From the NCBI GenBank assembly GCA_003001975.1, contig PVUG01000023.1, forward strand, positions 1 to 44,487: a DNA stretch of 44,487 nt, read 5' to 3'. Position numbers and translations under genes: made by a program. This DNA comes from Martelella mediterranea. GTDB taxonomy: Bacteria > Pseudomonadota > Alphaproteobacteria > Rhizobiales > Rhizobiaceae. How positions within the stretch are numbered: position 1 is the stretch's first letter; every line of letters starts with the position of its first letter. This document shows positions 15,749-24,660 of the stretch, piece after piece. Below the pieces are notes generated by a model. It saw nothing but the letters and a program-made list of their open reading frames with translations. It did not search any database and had not been told where the DNA came from.

Positions 15749-16776
15749 TTGCCTGCCTCCTGCAGTCCGGCTTCACCGGCCTTGTCGCCCCGGCTGAAAA
15801 GGCTCTGCCTCAGAAATTTGAGGTTACCGGCGACATTGGGCGATTGCAGGACAAGGATGATGACAACGAGCGTCGCCTTGATGACGAGATTGTATTCCGA
15901 CGGGAAGCCCGCCAGCAAAATGCCGGTATCGATGGTCTGGATGATCAGCGCGCCGATGACCGACGCGGAAATCGAAAACCGCCCGCCCATCAGCGAATTG
16001 CCGCCGATCACGGTGGCGAGCACCGCATCGAGTTCCAGCCACAGGCCGGCATTGTTGGCATCGGCACCGCGAATATCGGCCGTGGTGATGATCCCGGCCA
16101 GAGCGGCGCACATTCCCGATGCCATGTAAACCGCAATCAGCAGAACCCGGGCGTTTACGCCGGCCAGCGCGCTGGCGCGACGGTTGATGCCGATCGATTC
16201 CACCAGCATGCCCAGCGCCGAGCGCCGCATGACGAAAATGACAAGAGCGGCCGTGATGATCCAGATCCATGTCGGAACCGGAATCCCGAGAATGTCGCCG
16301 GAACCGAGGAAGGCAAAGCCCGGCAGGTTGAAGGTCAGGATCCGGCCTTCGGTAATCAACTGGGCAATGCCGCGTCCGGAAATCATCAGGATCAGCGTGG
16401 CGACAATCGGCTGGATACCGATAAAGGCGACCAGAACGCCGTTGAAAAGCCCCGCGGCAAGCCCGGCCGCCAGCGCCATCAGAACAGCGGCCACCAGTCC
16501 GTATCCGGCGGCAATGGTTGCCGCGGCAACGGCTCCGGTAATGGCAATCACCGTGCCCACCGAAAGGTCGATCCCCTTGGTGGCGACGACCAGCGTCATG
16601 CCGATTGCCAGAAGTGCGACCGGCGCGCCGCGTTTGACCACATCGATCACGGGGCCGACAAACCGGCCATTGGCATAATCGATCTGCAGAAAGCTCGGGA
16701 ACACGATGCTGACCAGCGCCACCAGAACGACAAGCGTGATCAGTTGCGGAAGAACCCGTTTCAGACCTCCGGGCAT
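15745..16776 (-). CDS. ytfT: Sugar ABC transporter permease, YtfT type
   Basis: A 343-residue inner-membrane permease of the CUT2 family with the GIDLSVGTVIAITG coupling motif and multiple hydrophobic helices. It overlaps its neighbours by ATGA on both sides (the ATPase at 16776 and the YjfF-type permease at 15748), so the three membrane-complex genes are translationally coupled. It probably forms a heterodimeric pore with the YjfF-type protein. Confidence 0.9.
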   Translation of the reverse strand: MPGGLKRVLPQLITLVVLVALVSIVFPSFLQIDYANGRFVGPVIDVVKRGAPVALLAIGMTLVVATKGIDLSVGTVIAITGAVAAATIAAGYGLVAAVLMALAAGLAAGLFNGVLVAFIGIQPIVATLILMISGRGIAQLITEGRILTFNLPGFAFLGSGDILGIPVPTWIWIITAALVIFVMRRSALGMLVESIGINRRASALAGVNARVLLIAVYMASGMCAALAGIITTADIRGADANNAGLWLELDAVLATVIGGNSLMGGRFSISASVIGALIIQTIDTGILLAGFPSEYNLVIKATLVVIILVLQSPNVAGNLKFLRQSLFSRGDKAGEAGLQEAGK

Positions 16777-18296
16777 CAGACCGCCTCCTTTTCATTCGTC
16801 TTGTTCGAGCTGGCAATCGCCTTGACGATATTGTCCGTTGCGATCTCCGACCCGGTCAGTTCCGCGACATGGCGGCGGTCGCGCACGACGATCACCCGGT
16901 CGGACACCGCGATCAGTTCATCCAGCTCTGACGAAATGATCAGGATCGACATGCCTTCGGCTGTAATTTCACGCACCAGATGCAGAATTTCCGCATGGGC
17001 GCCGACATCGATCCCCCGTGTCGGCTCGTCGAGAATCAGAAACCGCGGGTTCATCGCCAGCCAGCGCGCCAGCACCACTTTTTGCTGGTTGCCGCCCGAA
17101 AGCTCGCCGACCGCCTTTTCAGGCCCCGACGTGCGAATATCCAGTTTCTCGATATAATCGGCCGCCAGCCGATCCTGTTCGGAGCGGGCAATCGGCCGCG
17201 CCCAGCCGCGCCGGGCCTGAAGCGCCAGCGCGATGTTTTCGCGGATCGACAGGTCGGCGATGATGCCGTCGGTCTTGCGGTCTTCCGGGGCAAAACCAAA
17301 ACCGGCCGCAATCGCATCGCGCGGACTGCCGATCTTCAGCGGACCGGAGGCATCCGCAATCTTGCCCGTCTGCGCCGTATGCACGCCGAAAATAAGCTCC
17401 GCCGTTTCAGTGCGGCCCGAGCCGAGAAGACCGGCGAGTGCAACCACTTCGCCCTTGTGCACCTCAAGATCGAACGGCTCGACAAAGCTCTTGCGGCCGA
17501 CGCCTTCGAAGGTGAGCAGCGGATCGGCGCTGACGCGGCCTTCGGTGGTCCGCCGGGTTCCGGCTTCCTCTTCTTCGTCCAGCGTGCGCCCGAGCATGTG
17601 CTCGATCAGCTTGACGCGGTCGAGTTCGGCCGTCACTTCCGTCGTGATCTTGCAGCCGTTGCGCAGCACCGTCAGCCTGTCCGTGATCTCGAACACCTGA
17701 TCGAGGAAGTGCGACACGAAAATGATCCCGAGCCCCTTGTCGCGCAGCTGCCGAACCACGCCGAACAGCATTTCCACCTCGCGCGTATCGAGACTGGCGG
17801 TCGGCTCATCGAGGATCAGCACCTTGCCCGACAGCGCGACGGCGCGGGCAATCGCAATGACCTGCTGAATGGCGACGGAATAGACGCCGAGATCGCGCCC
17901 GACGTCGATGTCGAGACCATAACCTTCCAGCATCGCCTCGGCATCGCGTTTCTGGGCGCGTGCATCGATAATGCCGAAACGGCGCTTTTCATGGCCGAAT
18001 GTCAGGTTCTGCGCCACGGTCAGATTGGGCAGCAGATTGACTTCCTGGTAGACTGTGCCGATCCCCAGTTCCTGCGCCTCGGATGTCGAGCGCGGCGAAA
18101 TCTGCTTACCTTCGAGCGTGATCGTGCCTTCGTCGCGGGTATAGGCCCCGGTCAGGCATTTGATCAGCGTCGATTTACCGGCGCCGTTTTCGCCGAGCAA
18201 TGCATGCACTTCGCCGGCGGCCAGCTCGAAGTCGACGCTGTCGAGGGCTTTCATGCCAACGAAAGTCTTGGTGAGATCTTGGATAGTGAGAAGCAT
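16776..18296 (-). CDS. ytfR: Sugar ABC transporter ATP-binding protein, YtfR type
   Basis: A 506-residue double ABC ATPase of the RbsA/MglA type. Domain 1 has Walker A GENGAGKST (35-43) and Walker B VLILDEPTASLD. Domain 2 has a degenerate Walker A (LLGSGRTE), the usual state in this family, a good LSGGNQQKVVLARW signature and FLILDEPTRGIDV. The ATG at 18296 is used because of an AAGGTGC ribosome site and because the domain starts there. It energises import through the two downstream permeases. Confidence 0.94.
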   Translation of the reverse strand: MLLTIQDLTKTFVGMKALDSVDFELAAGEVHALLGENGAGKSTLIKCLTGAYTRDEGTITLEGKQISPRSTSEAQELGIGTVYQEVNLLPNLTVAQNLTFGHEKRRFGIIDARAQKRDAEAMLEGYGLDIDVGRDLGVYSVAIQQVIAIARAVALSGKVLILDEPTASLDTREVEMLFGVVRQLRDKGLGIIFVSHFLDQVFEITDRLTVLRNGCKITTEVTAELDRVKLIEHMLGRTLDEEEEAGTRRTTEGRVSADPLLTFEGVGRKSFVEPFDLEVHKGEVVALAGLLGSGRTETAELIFGVHTAQTGKIADASGPLKIGSPRDAIAAGFGFAPEDRKTDGIIADLSIRENIALALQARRGWARPIARSEQDRLAADYIEKLDIRTSGPEKAVGELSGGNQQKVVLARWLAMNPRFLILDEPTRGIDVGAHAEILHLVREITAEGMSILIISSELDELIAVSDRVIVVRDRRHVAELTGSEIATDNIVKAIASSNKTNEKEAV

Positions 18297-18347
18297 TTCG
18301 AAGCACCTTGGCGCAATCCTTCGGCGCCGGGGCGCCGTCATGTAGAT

Positions 18348-18372
18348 GCGGCCGGGGCAAACCCCCGGCCGC
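18348..18372 (-). repeat. Intercistronic hairpin after the binding-protein gene
   Basis: A perfect 10-bp stem, GCGGCCGGGG with CCCCGGCCGC around a 5-base loop, starts 15 bases after the binding-protein stop. A second GGCGCC/GGCGCC hairpin lies at about 18323-18337. There is no T-run. It probably protects the abundant binding-protein message from 3' decay. Confidence 0.6.
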
Positions 18373-18387
18373 TTCCGGGAGGATCAA

Positions 18388-19338
18388 TCAGTAGCCAAGG
18401 CCCTTGCGGCGTTCATATTCAGCCGTCGGATCGTCAGCCTGCGTGTAGATCTTCGAATCCGTCTGGATGAATTTCTCCGGCATGGTGCCGTCGGCCCAAT
18501 AGGCTTCCAGAACATCAAAGGCGGGACCGGCCATGTTCGGCGTCAGTTCCACGGTGGCATTGGCTTCGCCATCGGCCATCGCCTTGAAGTAATCCGGAAC
18601 GCCGTCGATCGAGACCGTCAGGATATCCGTACCGGGTTTGAGACCGGCTTCCTTGATGGCCTGGATCGCGCCGACAGCCATGTCGTCATTGTGCGCGAAC
18701 AGGGCGCAGATGTTTTCGCCGCCGTTTTCAGCCTGAATGAAGCTTTCCATGACTTCCTTGCCGCCGGAACGGGTGAAGTCGCCGGTCTGGCTGCGGATGA
18801 TCGTGACATTCGGATGATCCGCGATTGCCTTTTCAAAGCCTTCCTTGCGTTCGATCGCAACGGACGAGCCGGTCGTGCCCTGAAGCTCGACAACATTGCA
18901 GTCCTTGCCATCGACCGTATCGACCAGCCATCCGCCGGCAACTTCGCCTTCATGAACGCTGTCGGCGCCGACAGCTGTCATGTAGAGATCGTCGGAAGCG
19001 TCAATCTGCCGGTCGAGCAGGATGACGGGAATGTCATAGTCCTTGGCTTCTTCCAGTGCACTGTCCCAGCCGGTCGCGACAACCGGGGCGAGCAGGATGG
19101 CATCGACGCCCTGCGCAACGAATGCGCGAATGGCCGCGATCTGGTTTTCCTGCTTCTGCTGGGCATCAGAGAATTTCAGATCGATGCCGCGCTCTTCGGC
19201 CTGCTGTTTGGTCAGTGTCGTTTCGGCAGCGCGCCAGCCCGATTCCGAGCCGATCTGCGAAAAGCCGACCGTCTGCGCAGAAGCGGCAGTGGCGGCAAGC
19301 GTGAATGCAGCAACACCTGCAAGAAGTATGGATTTCAT
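18388..19338 (-). CDS. ytfQ: Sugar ABC transporter periplasmic binding protein, YtfQ type
   Basis: A 316-residue periplasmic binding protein. The signal peptide is residues 1-22, with cleavage after TAASA. The mature protein begins TVGFSQIGSESGWR, as in YtfQ, and has the LacI-like sugar-binding motifs LLDRQID and IDGVPDYFKAM. The ATG at 19338 follows a GGGAGGA ribosome site at 9 bases; longer in-frame versions lack one and would bury the signal peptide. It is the first gene of the arabinose operon and divergent from the LysR regulator. E. coli YtfQ binds galactofuranose; the araBAD linkage here argues for L-arabinose. Confidence 0.92.
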   Translation of the reverse strand: MKSILLAGVAAFTLAATAASAQTVGFSQIGSESGWRAAETTLTKQQAEERGIDLKFSDAQQKQENQIAAIRAFVAQGVDAILLAPVVATGWDSALEEAKDYDIPVILLDRQIDASDDLYMTAVGADSVHEGEVAGGWLVDTVDGKDCNVVELQGTTGSSVAIERKEGFEKAIADHPNVTIIRSQTGDFTRSGGKEVMESFIQAENGGENICALFAHNDDMAVGAIQAIKEAGLKPGTDILTVSIDGVPDYFKAMADGEANATVELTPNMAGPAFDVLEAYWADGTMPEKFIQTDSKIYTQADDPTAEYERRKGLGY

Positions 19339-19631
19339 CTGTCTTGTCCTCCCTTTAAGAACGAACGGCAGGTCTTCCCGCCGTTCAGGCACCGGTCCCC
19401 GCCGGATGCGGAAACCCTGCCTTTCGGCCCTTGCGGCCGAAGCATCACAATGGCATGGATAACATGGTGTTCGACGTTTCCTCCCGGCGAAACCGTGTCG
19501 ACCAACGCGGAACCAGGGCGTGCTCTGCCCGACATTCCTGCGTTTAAAAGGCCTTGCGATGCGGGGAATTGTTACAATTTCCCGTCATACGTACAAATGA
19601 ATAATCGTGTTTCTGATATAGCAGAATTGGT
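19339..19631. promoter_or_regulatory. Divergent promoter region with palindromic operator
   Basis: The 293-base region between ytfQ (minus) and the LysR gene (plus) has no reading frame. Its notable site is AATTGT-T-ACAATT at 19567-19579, a perfect 13-base palindrome, with GGG (19563-19565) and CCC (19581-19583) adding outer symmetry. It contains the T-N11-A signature of LysR sites and sits 52 bases before the regulator start, as expected for an autorepression and activation site. Confidence 0.6.
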
Positions 19632-20636
19632 ATGGATGTTATGGCGCACAACCAACGCTATGGGAGCCAGGACGAGTTCATCCGGCGCGGTCTGCGGTTT
19701 TCGCAGATGCGCCTGATCGCCCTTCTCGACCGCAAAGGCCAGATTTCTTCCGCCGCCGCGCAACTGGGCATGACCCAGTCGGCGGCATCGCGTCTGTTGT
19801 CCGAACTGGAGCACACCGTCGGCGCCAAGCTCTACGAACGCCACGGCCGCGGCGTTGTCTTAAGCGAGGCCGGACAGGCGATGGCGCGCCAGGCGCTGAT
19901 CATTCTCAATCAGCTCGACCACGCGCATCAGGAAATCTCGCAGATTGTCGACGGCGCGCGCGGCCAGGTCCGCATCGGTGCGGTCACCGGCCCTGCCATG
20001 CAGCTCGTGCTGCCGGTCGTTCGCGAGCTGAGGGAAAACTACCCTGAAATCGAGCTTTCGGTTCTGGTCGACACCAGCGAGAAACTGGCCGAAGCGCTGT
20101 TTTCCCATGACCTCGACTTCTACATCGGCCGCCTTCCCGAGGACGTGGATGCGAAGTCCGTAACCATGCGTCCGCTCGGCGTCGAACCGATCGACATGAT
20201 CGCCAGGATGGACCATCCGCTTTGCGAACGCGACACGCTCTCGATTGGCGATTGCCTCGCATATGACTGGGTGCTGCAACCGGTCGGCACACCAATGCGC
20301 CGGTCGATCGAAGCGCATCTTCTGGCCAACGGTTTCACCCTGCCCCGCCATGTGTTTGTCACCACCTCACCGCTGCTGTCGCTTGCCATCATTTCGCAGA
20401 CCGACGCGGTGACCCCGGTGGCCCGTCCGGTCGCCGATTTCCTGCATGCCGACGGCACGCTGGGAGCGGCGATCCGCCGGTTGCCGGTGCGTGAGAATAT
20501 CGATGTCAGCTCCTATTCGATCATCCAGCGCATCACTGCCGTCCAGCCGCCCCCGGTGGAACGGGTGCTGACGCTGATCGACCGGCAGATCGCTCTGAGC
20601 CCGGACCAGTTTCCCGAAGACCTGGTCAACCGCTGA
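19632..20636 (+). CDS. gbpR: LysR-family sugar-responsive regulator, GbpR type
   Basis: A 334-residue LysR protein. Its N-terminal winged helix includes ISSAAAQLGMTQSAASRLLSELEHTVGAKLYERHGRGVVLSEAG in short order (residues about 36-80), and the C-terminal half is a substrate-binding fold. The RFSQMRLIALLDR opening and the LSELE signature resemble GbpR of Agrobacterium and Azospirillum, which controls the galactose/arabinose-binding protein ChvE/SbpA in response to L-arabinose, galactose and fucose. The divergent position next to an araBAD-ABC operon fits the same job. There is a second ATG at 19641; neither start has a strong ribosome site. Confidence 0.8.
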   Translation: MDVMAHNQRYGSQDEFIRRGLRFSQMRLIALLDRKGQISSAAAQLGMTQSAASRLLSELEHTVGAKLYERHGRGVVLSEAGQAMARQALIILNQLDHAHQEISQIVDGARGQVRIGAVTGPAMQLVLPVVRELRENYPEIELSVLVDTSEKLAEALFSHDLDFYIGRLPEDVDAKSVTMRPLGVEPIDMIARMDHPLCERDTLSIGDCLAYDWVLQPVGTPMRRSIEAHLLANGFTLPRHVFVTTSPLLSLAIISQTDAVTPVARPVADFLHADGTLGAAIRRLPVRENIDVSSYSIIQRITAVQPPPVERVLTLIDRQIALSPDQFPEDLVNR

Positions 20637-20760
20637 ACAGCACGATTGCCAGCCACTCCGCCCTGTGCCAACGCCGTTGATTGTCGCATAAACCTCACAT
20701 TTCCAACTGCGGAATAGATGATATTCGGCAATTGTCGGCTTGCGGCATCAATAGTAGAAA

Positions 20761-20782
20761 AGGCGAATCAGCATTTTCGCCT
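20761..20782 (+). repeat. Hairpin just upstream of the sapC ribosome site
   Basis: AGGCGAA (20761-20767) pairs with TTCGCCT (20776-20782) around an 8-base loop, 21 bases before the start codon. It could affect translation; no known riboswitch is recognised. Confidence 0.35.
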
Positions 20783-20803
20783 GCGGATGAAGGAAGAGTT
20801 TCG

Positions 20804-21580
20804 ATGAGCACGCAAAACCCCATGCCGCTGTTCTACCGGAAGCCACAGATCCTGCGTTTTGAAGAGCACAAGGGGCTTGGTCTTGTTGCCAAAAACGACT
20901 TCTCCTTTTCTTCAAACGCGACGGCAATCCCGCTTTCGGTAACGGAATTCATGCCGGCCGTACGCCATTATCCGATTGTTTTCATCGATGCCGGCGGCTC
21001 ACCGGCGCCGGTTGCGATCGTCGGCCTCAAACAGGGCCATAACCTGATGCTGGAAGCGGACGGAAGCTGGGCGCCGCATGCCTATGTGCCGGCCTATATC
21101 CGCCGCTATCCGTTCATTCTGGTCCAGGCCCCCAATGAAGACACGCGCTACCTTGCCTATGACAGCGAAAGCGGCCGCGTGAAGCCGCTTGCCGAGGTTC
21201 CGGATGCCGCACCGATCTTCAATGACGACGGCACGGCGAGCAAGGTGGTGGAGCCGATGCTGCAGCTTTGCGAGGCCTATCACCAGCACCGTGCGCAGGA
21301 CACGGCCTTCCTGAAGGCGCTTACGGACACCGATATTCTGGTTGCCCGCCATGTCGATATGGAATTTCCCGACAAGACCCGCTACCGGCTTGACGGTTTC
21401 AGCGTGATTGACCCGGAACGCTACCGAAACCTGCCGGCCCGCACGCTCAAACAGTGGACCGAAAAGGGCTGGACCGATGCCGCGGCCCTGCATCTTGCTT
21501 CCGCCCAGAACTGGGGCCTGCTGATGGAGCGCAACCGGCAGGTCTCTGCAAACGGCAAGGACGCGCCGTCACGGCATTAA
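20804..21580 (+). CDS. SapC-family protein of unknown function
   Basis: A 258-residue soluble protein recognised as SapC family, with PLFYRKPQILRFEEHKGLGL at the start and the FPFILV-like segment RYPFILVQ near residue 102. No signal peptide or membrane helix is seen. The family name comes from a putative S-layer link that is not established in alphaproteobacteria. The ATG at 20804 has an AAGGAAG site. The gene stands alone; its last 12 bases overlap the 3' end of the convergent dehydrogenase gene. Confidence 0.8.
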   Translation: MSTQNPMPLFYRKPQILRFEEHKGLGLVAKNDFSFSSNATAIPLSVTEFMPAVRHYPIVFIDAGGSPAPVAIVGLKQGHNLMLEADGSWAPHAYVPAYIRRYPFILVQAPNEDTRYLAYDSESGRVKPLAEVPDAAPIFNDDGTASKVVEPMLQLCEAYHQHRAQDTAFLKALTDTDILVARHVDMEFPDKTRYRLDGFSVIDPERYRNLPARTLKQWTEKGWTDAAALHLASAQNWGLLMERNRQVSANGKDAPSRH

Positions 21581-22333
21581 CTGACCGCCGTTGATATCGA
21601 TGATCTGCCCGGTGATATAGCCGGACATGGTCGGCGAGGCGAGGAAGACGAAGCTCCAGGCGCAGTCTTCCGGCACACCGAGGCGGCCAAGCGGGATCGC
21701 GTTCAGCGCCGCCTCAAGCACGGCATCCGGCGTATCGTCATGGAACGGGGTTTCGATGACACCCGGCGCAATGGCGTTGACGCGCACGCCGTCGGGCGCC
21801 ATTTCGCGGGCAAGCGCCCGTGTCAGCGAATGCACGGCCGCCTTGGCCGCGGCATAGATGCCCGAGCCCGGCGCGCCGCCATTGCGCCCGGCAATCGAAC
21901 CCAGATTGATGACCGAAGCCCGATCGCTTGCCTTCAGCGCCGGGGCCGCATGACCCACCAGCCTGAGCACCGACCGGGTGTTGAGATCGAAGACCTGATC
22001 GTAGACGGCTTCGTCGAAACCGGCAGACGGCGTGCGTCCGATTGCACCGGCATTGTTCACGAGGCAGTCGAGCCCGCCCATCATCGCCACAGACCGTGCG
22101 ACGATATCTTCCGCATCATTCGCCCGGGTCACATCACCGGAGACGAGATGCACGGTACCGCCCTCTTCGCGCAGCGCAGCCGCAAGGCTTTCAGCCGCGT
22201 CCCGGCGGGCATTGTAGTGGAGCGTCACCTCGGCGCCAACGCGAGAAAAGGCCGTCGCGGCAGCCGCCCCGATACCGGAGCTTGCACCGGTGATCAGGAC
22301 CTTCAGTCCCTCGAGATCATTGACAGGTATCAC
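21569..22333 (-). CDS. Short-chain dehydrogenase/reductase (SDR family)
   Basis: A 254-residue classical SDR with the NAD(P) motif TGASSGIG near residue 15, the NNAG motif, the catalytic Ser in GSIAG, and the YAAAK catalytic pair. The C-terminal INGGQLMP is typical of FabG-like and sugar-dehydrogenase-like SDRs. The start is a GTG preceded by AAGGGAGGG. It has no clear operon partner: the opgG gene lies upstream across an 89-base gap with a strong inverted repeat. The substrate cannot be predicted. Confidence 0.88.
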   Translation of the reverse strand: MIPVNDLEGLKVLITGASSGIGAAAATAFSRVGAEVTLHYNARRDAAESLAAALREEGGTVHLVSGDVTRANDAEDIVARSVAMMGGLDCLVNNAGAIGRTPSAGFDEAVYDQVFDLNTRSVLRLVGHAAPALKASDRASVINLGSIAGRNGGAPGSGIYAAAKAAVHSLTRALAREMAPDGVRVNAIAPGVIETPFHDDTPDAVLEAALNAIPLGRLGVPEDCAWSFVFLASPTMSGYITGQIIDINGGQLMP

Positions 22334-22362
22334 GCCGGGTCCCTCCCTTTCTGTTTCAATAC

Positions 22363-22414
22363 CGTCCGGCGCCCGTGCGACGGCGCGGCGATATTCCTTT
22401 CACCGCGCCGGACG
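22363..22414. repeat. Competing inverted repeats between SDR and opgG
   Basis: CGTCCGGCGC (22363-22372) and GCGCCGGACG (22405-22414) form a perfect 10-bp outer stem. An alternative stem pairs GGCGCGG (22382-22388) with CCGCGCC (22403-22409). The T-run GTTTTTT follows on the plus strand only, so as a terminator it would serve plus-strand transcription. For opgG on the minus strand it is a hairpin without a U tail. Confidence 0.5.
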
Positions 22415-22422
22415 ATGTTTTT

Positions 22423-24000
22423 TCAGTGCGGGGCGAACTGGGCCGGGTGGAGCTGGCCAAGCCAGGTCTCGGTCAGCGGCTCGCCATCTTCGGCCAGATA
22501 GGCGCGGACATCAACTGTATCGGCCGTGCCGTCGAATTTCAGGTCGTAGGTCAGCCGCCAATCGTCCGTGCCCACAATCTGCATCGCATAAGCGTTGAGA
22601 ACCTCAGCACCTTCGCCGACGGTGATTTCCGGCTCAACGTCGTCATCATCCGTCAGCCCCTCAACCGCGGGACCGGAAAAATCAACGACCACCTTCACCT
22701 GATCGCCCGGGCGCGGCTGGCCCGGCACACCGCCGCGGCCGATGCGGCTTGCCGTGGTTTCGGCAAGTCGCTCACTCGGCGGCGCGGTCTTTGCCCAGGT
22801 GAGCGTGTAGGAGAAATCGCGTTCGTCACCCGCCTTCGGCAAATCCTCCGGCAGCCAGTAGGCGACGATATTGTCGTAGATCTCGTCGTCGGAGGGCAGC
22901 TCGACAAGCTGAACCATGCCCTTGCCCCAGTTCCCCTCCGGCTCGATCCAGGCGGAAGCGCGGCGGTTATAGAACACGCCGTCATCCTGATAGTGATCGA
23001 AATTGCGGTCGCGCTGGATCAGGCCGAAGCCCTTCGGGTTTTCGTCGTAGAAGCTCGAGGTCACGACGCGCGGCGGGTTGTTGAGCGGCCGCCAGATCTG
23101 TTCGCCCGAACCAGCCAGAATTTCCAGCCCGTCGCTGTCGTGAACTTCCGGACGCCAGTCGAAGGCCATGTTGCGATGGGTTTCGGAATACCAGTACATC
23201 GAGGTCAGCGGCGCGATCCCGAGCCGTTCCACCGGTTCGCGGAAAAACAGCCGACTCTTGATGTTGAGCACCTGCCCCTCGCCGTCTTCGTTTTCCGCCT
23301 CGATACGATAGGCGCCGGCCACGCTCTTGCTGTCAAGCAGCGCGTAGATGACGACATTGTCGCCGGCTTTATCGTCCTCTTCGAGATAAAACGTCGTAAA
23401 GCGCGGAAATTCCTCCGGCCGCGAAAGCCCGGTGTCGACAGCCAAGGCGCGGGCGGAAAGCCCGTACTGCCCGTCCGGCCCGTCGGTGCGGAAATAGCTC
23501 GCGCCCAGGAATGAGATCCAGTCTGTCTTCAGATCGGGGCGCATGACGCGGAACCCGGCAAAGCCGGCGAAATCCTCCACCGCCTTGGCCGGGCTGTCAT
23601 CCGGCATGTCGAAATATTGGGCGTCATAGAGCACTTCACGCGCCTCGCCGTCCTCAACCACGTTGATCGTCACCGGTTCCTTGAAATAACGACCCTGGTG
23701 GAAGAACTGGATCGGCGCGTCGCCGACATCAACCGTATGGTCCTTGCGGAACACGATCTTCCAGTGGGCATCGTAATCGATGGCATCGAACAGTTCGGGC
23801 TGTTCCACAGGATAGGCTTCGAAAGGCTTTTGCGAGAGCGCCTTTGCCTCTTCGGCCAGGGTTTCGAAGGAAAACGGTTCGGCCGGGCCAAGCTCGGGTT
23901 TGAAATCCTGAGCGGAGGCTGTGGCAGAAAGGGTGGAGAGGGCAAGAACGGGAAGAAGAAGGAAGGAGAGACGGGAAGGCGGAACGGAACGGTTCGTCAT
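22423..24000 (-). CDS. opgG: Periplasmic glucan biosynthesis protein G (OpgG/MdoG)
   Basis: A 525-residue exported protein with a signal peptide (residues 1-30, cleavage near ATASA|QDF). It follows the OpgG layout: an N-terminal beta-sandwich with FSFETLAEEAKAL, the central GASYFRTDG and TSMYWYSE.HRNMAFDWRPEVHDSDGL segments, and a C-terminal Ig-like domain. OpgG acts in the periplasm in building osmoregulated periplasmic glucans from the chain made by OpgH. No opgH or opgC lies in this window. Rhizobiaceae usually make cyclic glucans with NdvB, so an OpgG gene alone here is notable. Confidence 0.9.
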   Translation of the reverse strand: MTNRSVPPSRLSFLLLPVLALSTLSATASAQDFKPELGPAEPFSFETLAEEAKALSQKPFEAYPVEQPELFDAIDYDAHWKIVFRKDHTVDVGDAPIQFFHQGRYFKEPVTINVVEDGEAREVLYDAQYFDMPDDSPAKAVEDFAGFAGFRVMRPDLKTDWISFLGASYFRTDGPDGQYGLSARALAVDTGLSRPEEFPRFTTFYLEEDDKAGDNVVIYALLDSKSVAGAYRIEAENEDGEGQVLNIKSRLFFREPVERLGIAPLTSMYWYSETHRNMAFDWRPEVHDSDGLEILAGSGEQIWRPLNNPPRVVTSSFYDENPKGFGLIQRDRNFDHYQDDGVFYNRRASAWIEPEGNWGKGMVQLVELPSDDEIYDNIVAYWLPEDLPKAGDERDFSYTLTWAKTAPPSERLAETTASRIGRGGVPGQPRPGDQVKVVVDFSGPAVEGLTDDDDVEPEITVGEGAEVLNAYAMQIVGTDDWRLTYDLKFDGTADTVDVRAYLAEDGEPLTETWLGQLHPAQFAPH

Positions 24001-24091
24001 AAGGGGGATACTCCGAGGGGGACCGAAAACACTCTGGATGCGTTAACGCGGTCGATCACCCGAAGTTCCCGTTTTCTGAAAAATATGCCGA

Positions 24092-24112
24092 AGCCCGTCT
24101 GAAAAACGGGCT
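24092..24112 (-). repeat. Hairpin in the opgG leader region
   Basis: AGCCCGT (24092-24098) and ACGGGCT (24106-24112) form a 7-bp stem about 90 bases upstream of opgG. It may be a transcript leader hairpin or a remnant of a terminator. Confidence 0.35.
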
Positions 24113-24156
24113 CGGATGAGTAACAAAACCGGAGCACGGAGGCGGAAGAAAGATTT

Positions 24157-24197
24157 ATAAAAAAACGAAGCCCGCCTCCGTGCGGAAGCGGGCTTCG
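24157..24197 (-). terminator. Rho-independent terminator of trxA
   Basis: On the minus strand GAAGCCCGC and GCGGGCTTC form a perfect 9-bp stem followed directly by GTTTTTTTA. It starts 26 bases after the trxA stop and closes the divL-tsaE-addBA-trxA transcript. Confidence 0.93.
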
Positions 24198-24222
24198 AAA
24201 CGTGAAACCAACCGCAGCCGGT

Positions 24223-24549
24223 TTAGCCGACGACGCCGGAAATCCAGGTTGAGAGCGCAGTCTTGGGGGCAGCACCGACCTTGACGTCGGCAAGCTCGCC
24301 GCCCTTGAACATGGCCAGCATCGGGATCGAACGGACACCGTACTGAACCGCCAGATCGGGATTGTCATCGACATTGACCTTGGCGATCTTGACCTTGCCG
24401 TTCATTTCCTCGGCGATTTCCTCGAGGCTCGGGCCGATCATCCGGCACGGGCCGCACCATTCGGCCCAGAAATCGACCACGACGGGTTCTTCGGATTCGA
24501 GCACTTCCTGCTTGAAGTTGGCAGTATTGACCTTGACTGTCGTCATCAT
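24223..24549 (-). CDS. trxA: Thioredoxin
   Basis: A 108-residue cytoplasmic disulfide reductase with the active site WCGPC (31-35), the cis-proline segment SIPM (P76) and the usual [13 protein letters not shown] strand. The length matches E. coli TrxA. Two ATG codons stand in tandem at the start; a GGAG site fits either. It follows addA by 111 bases and is closed by a strong terminator. The addBA-trxA order is widespread in Rhizobiales. Confidence 0.97.
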   Translation of the reverse strand: MMTTVKVNTANFKQEVLESEEPVVVDFWAEWCGPCRMIGPSLEEIAEEMNGKVKIAKVNVDDNPDLAVQYGVRSIPMLAMFKGGELADVKVGAAPKTALSTWISGVVG

Positions 24550-24660
24550 GAACTCCTTGGAGAAGGCGAAAAGTGCTCCCGGCGAACGAGATACTTTCGC
24601 ATTATCGTAGATTTGTCCTCCATGTGAGCACAGACGGTGAAAAAATCAATGCCGCCGCGC

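Noticed and set aside
22363-22423. Rho-independent terminator of opgG
   Set aside because: The inverted repeat is strong, but its T-run is on the plus strand, so it does not fit opgG on the minus strand. It was kept only as a repeat.
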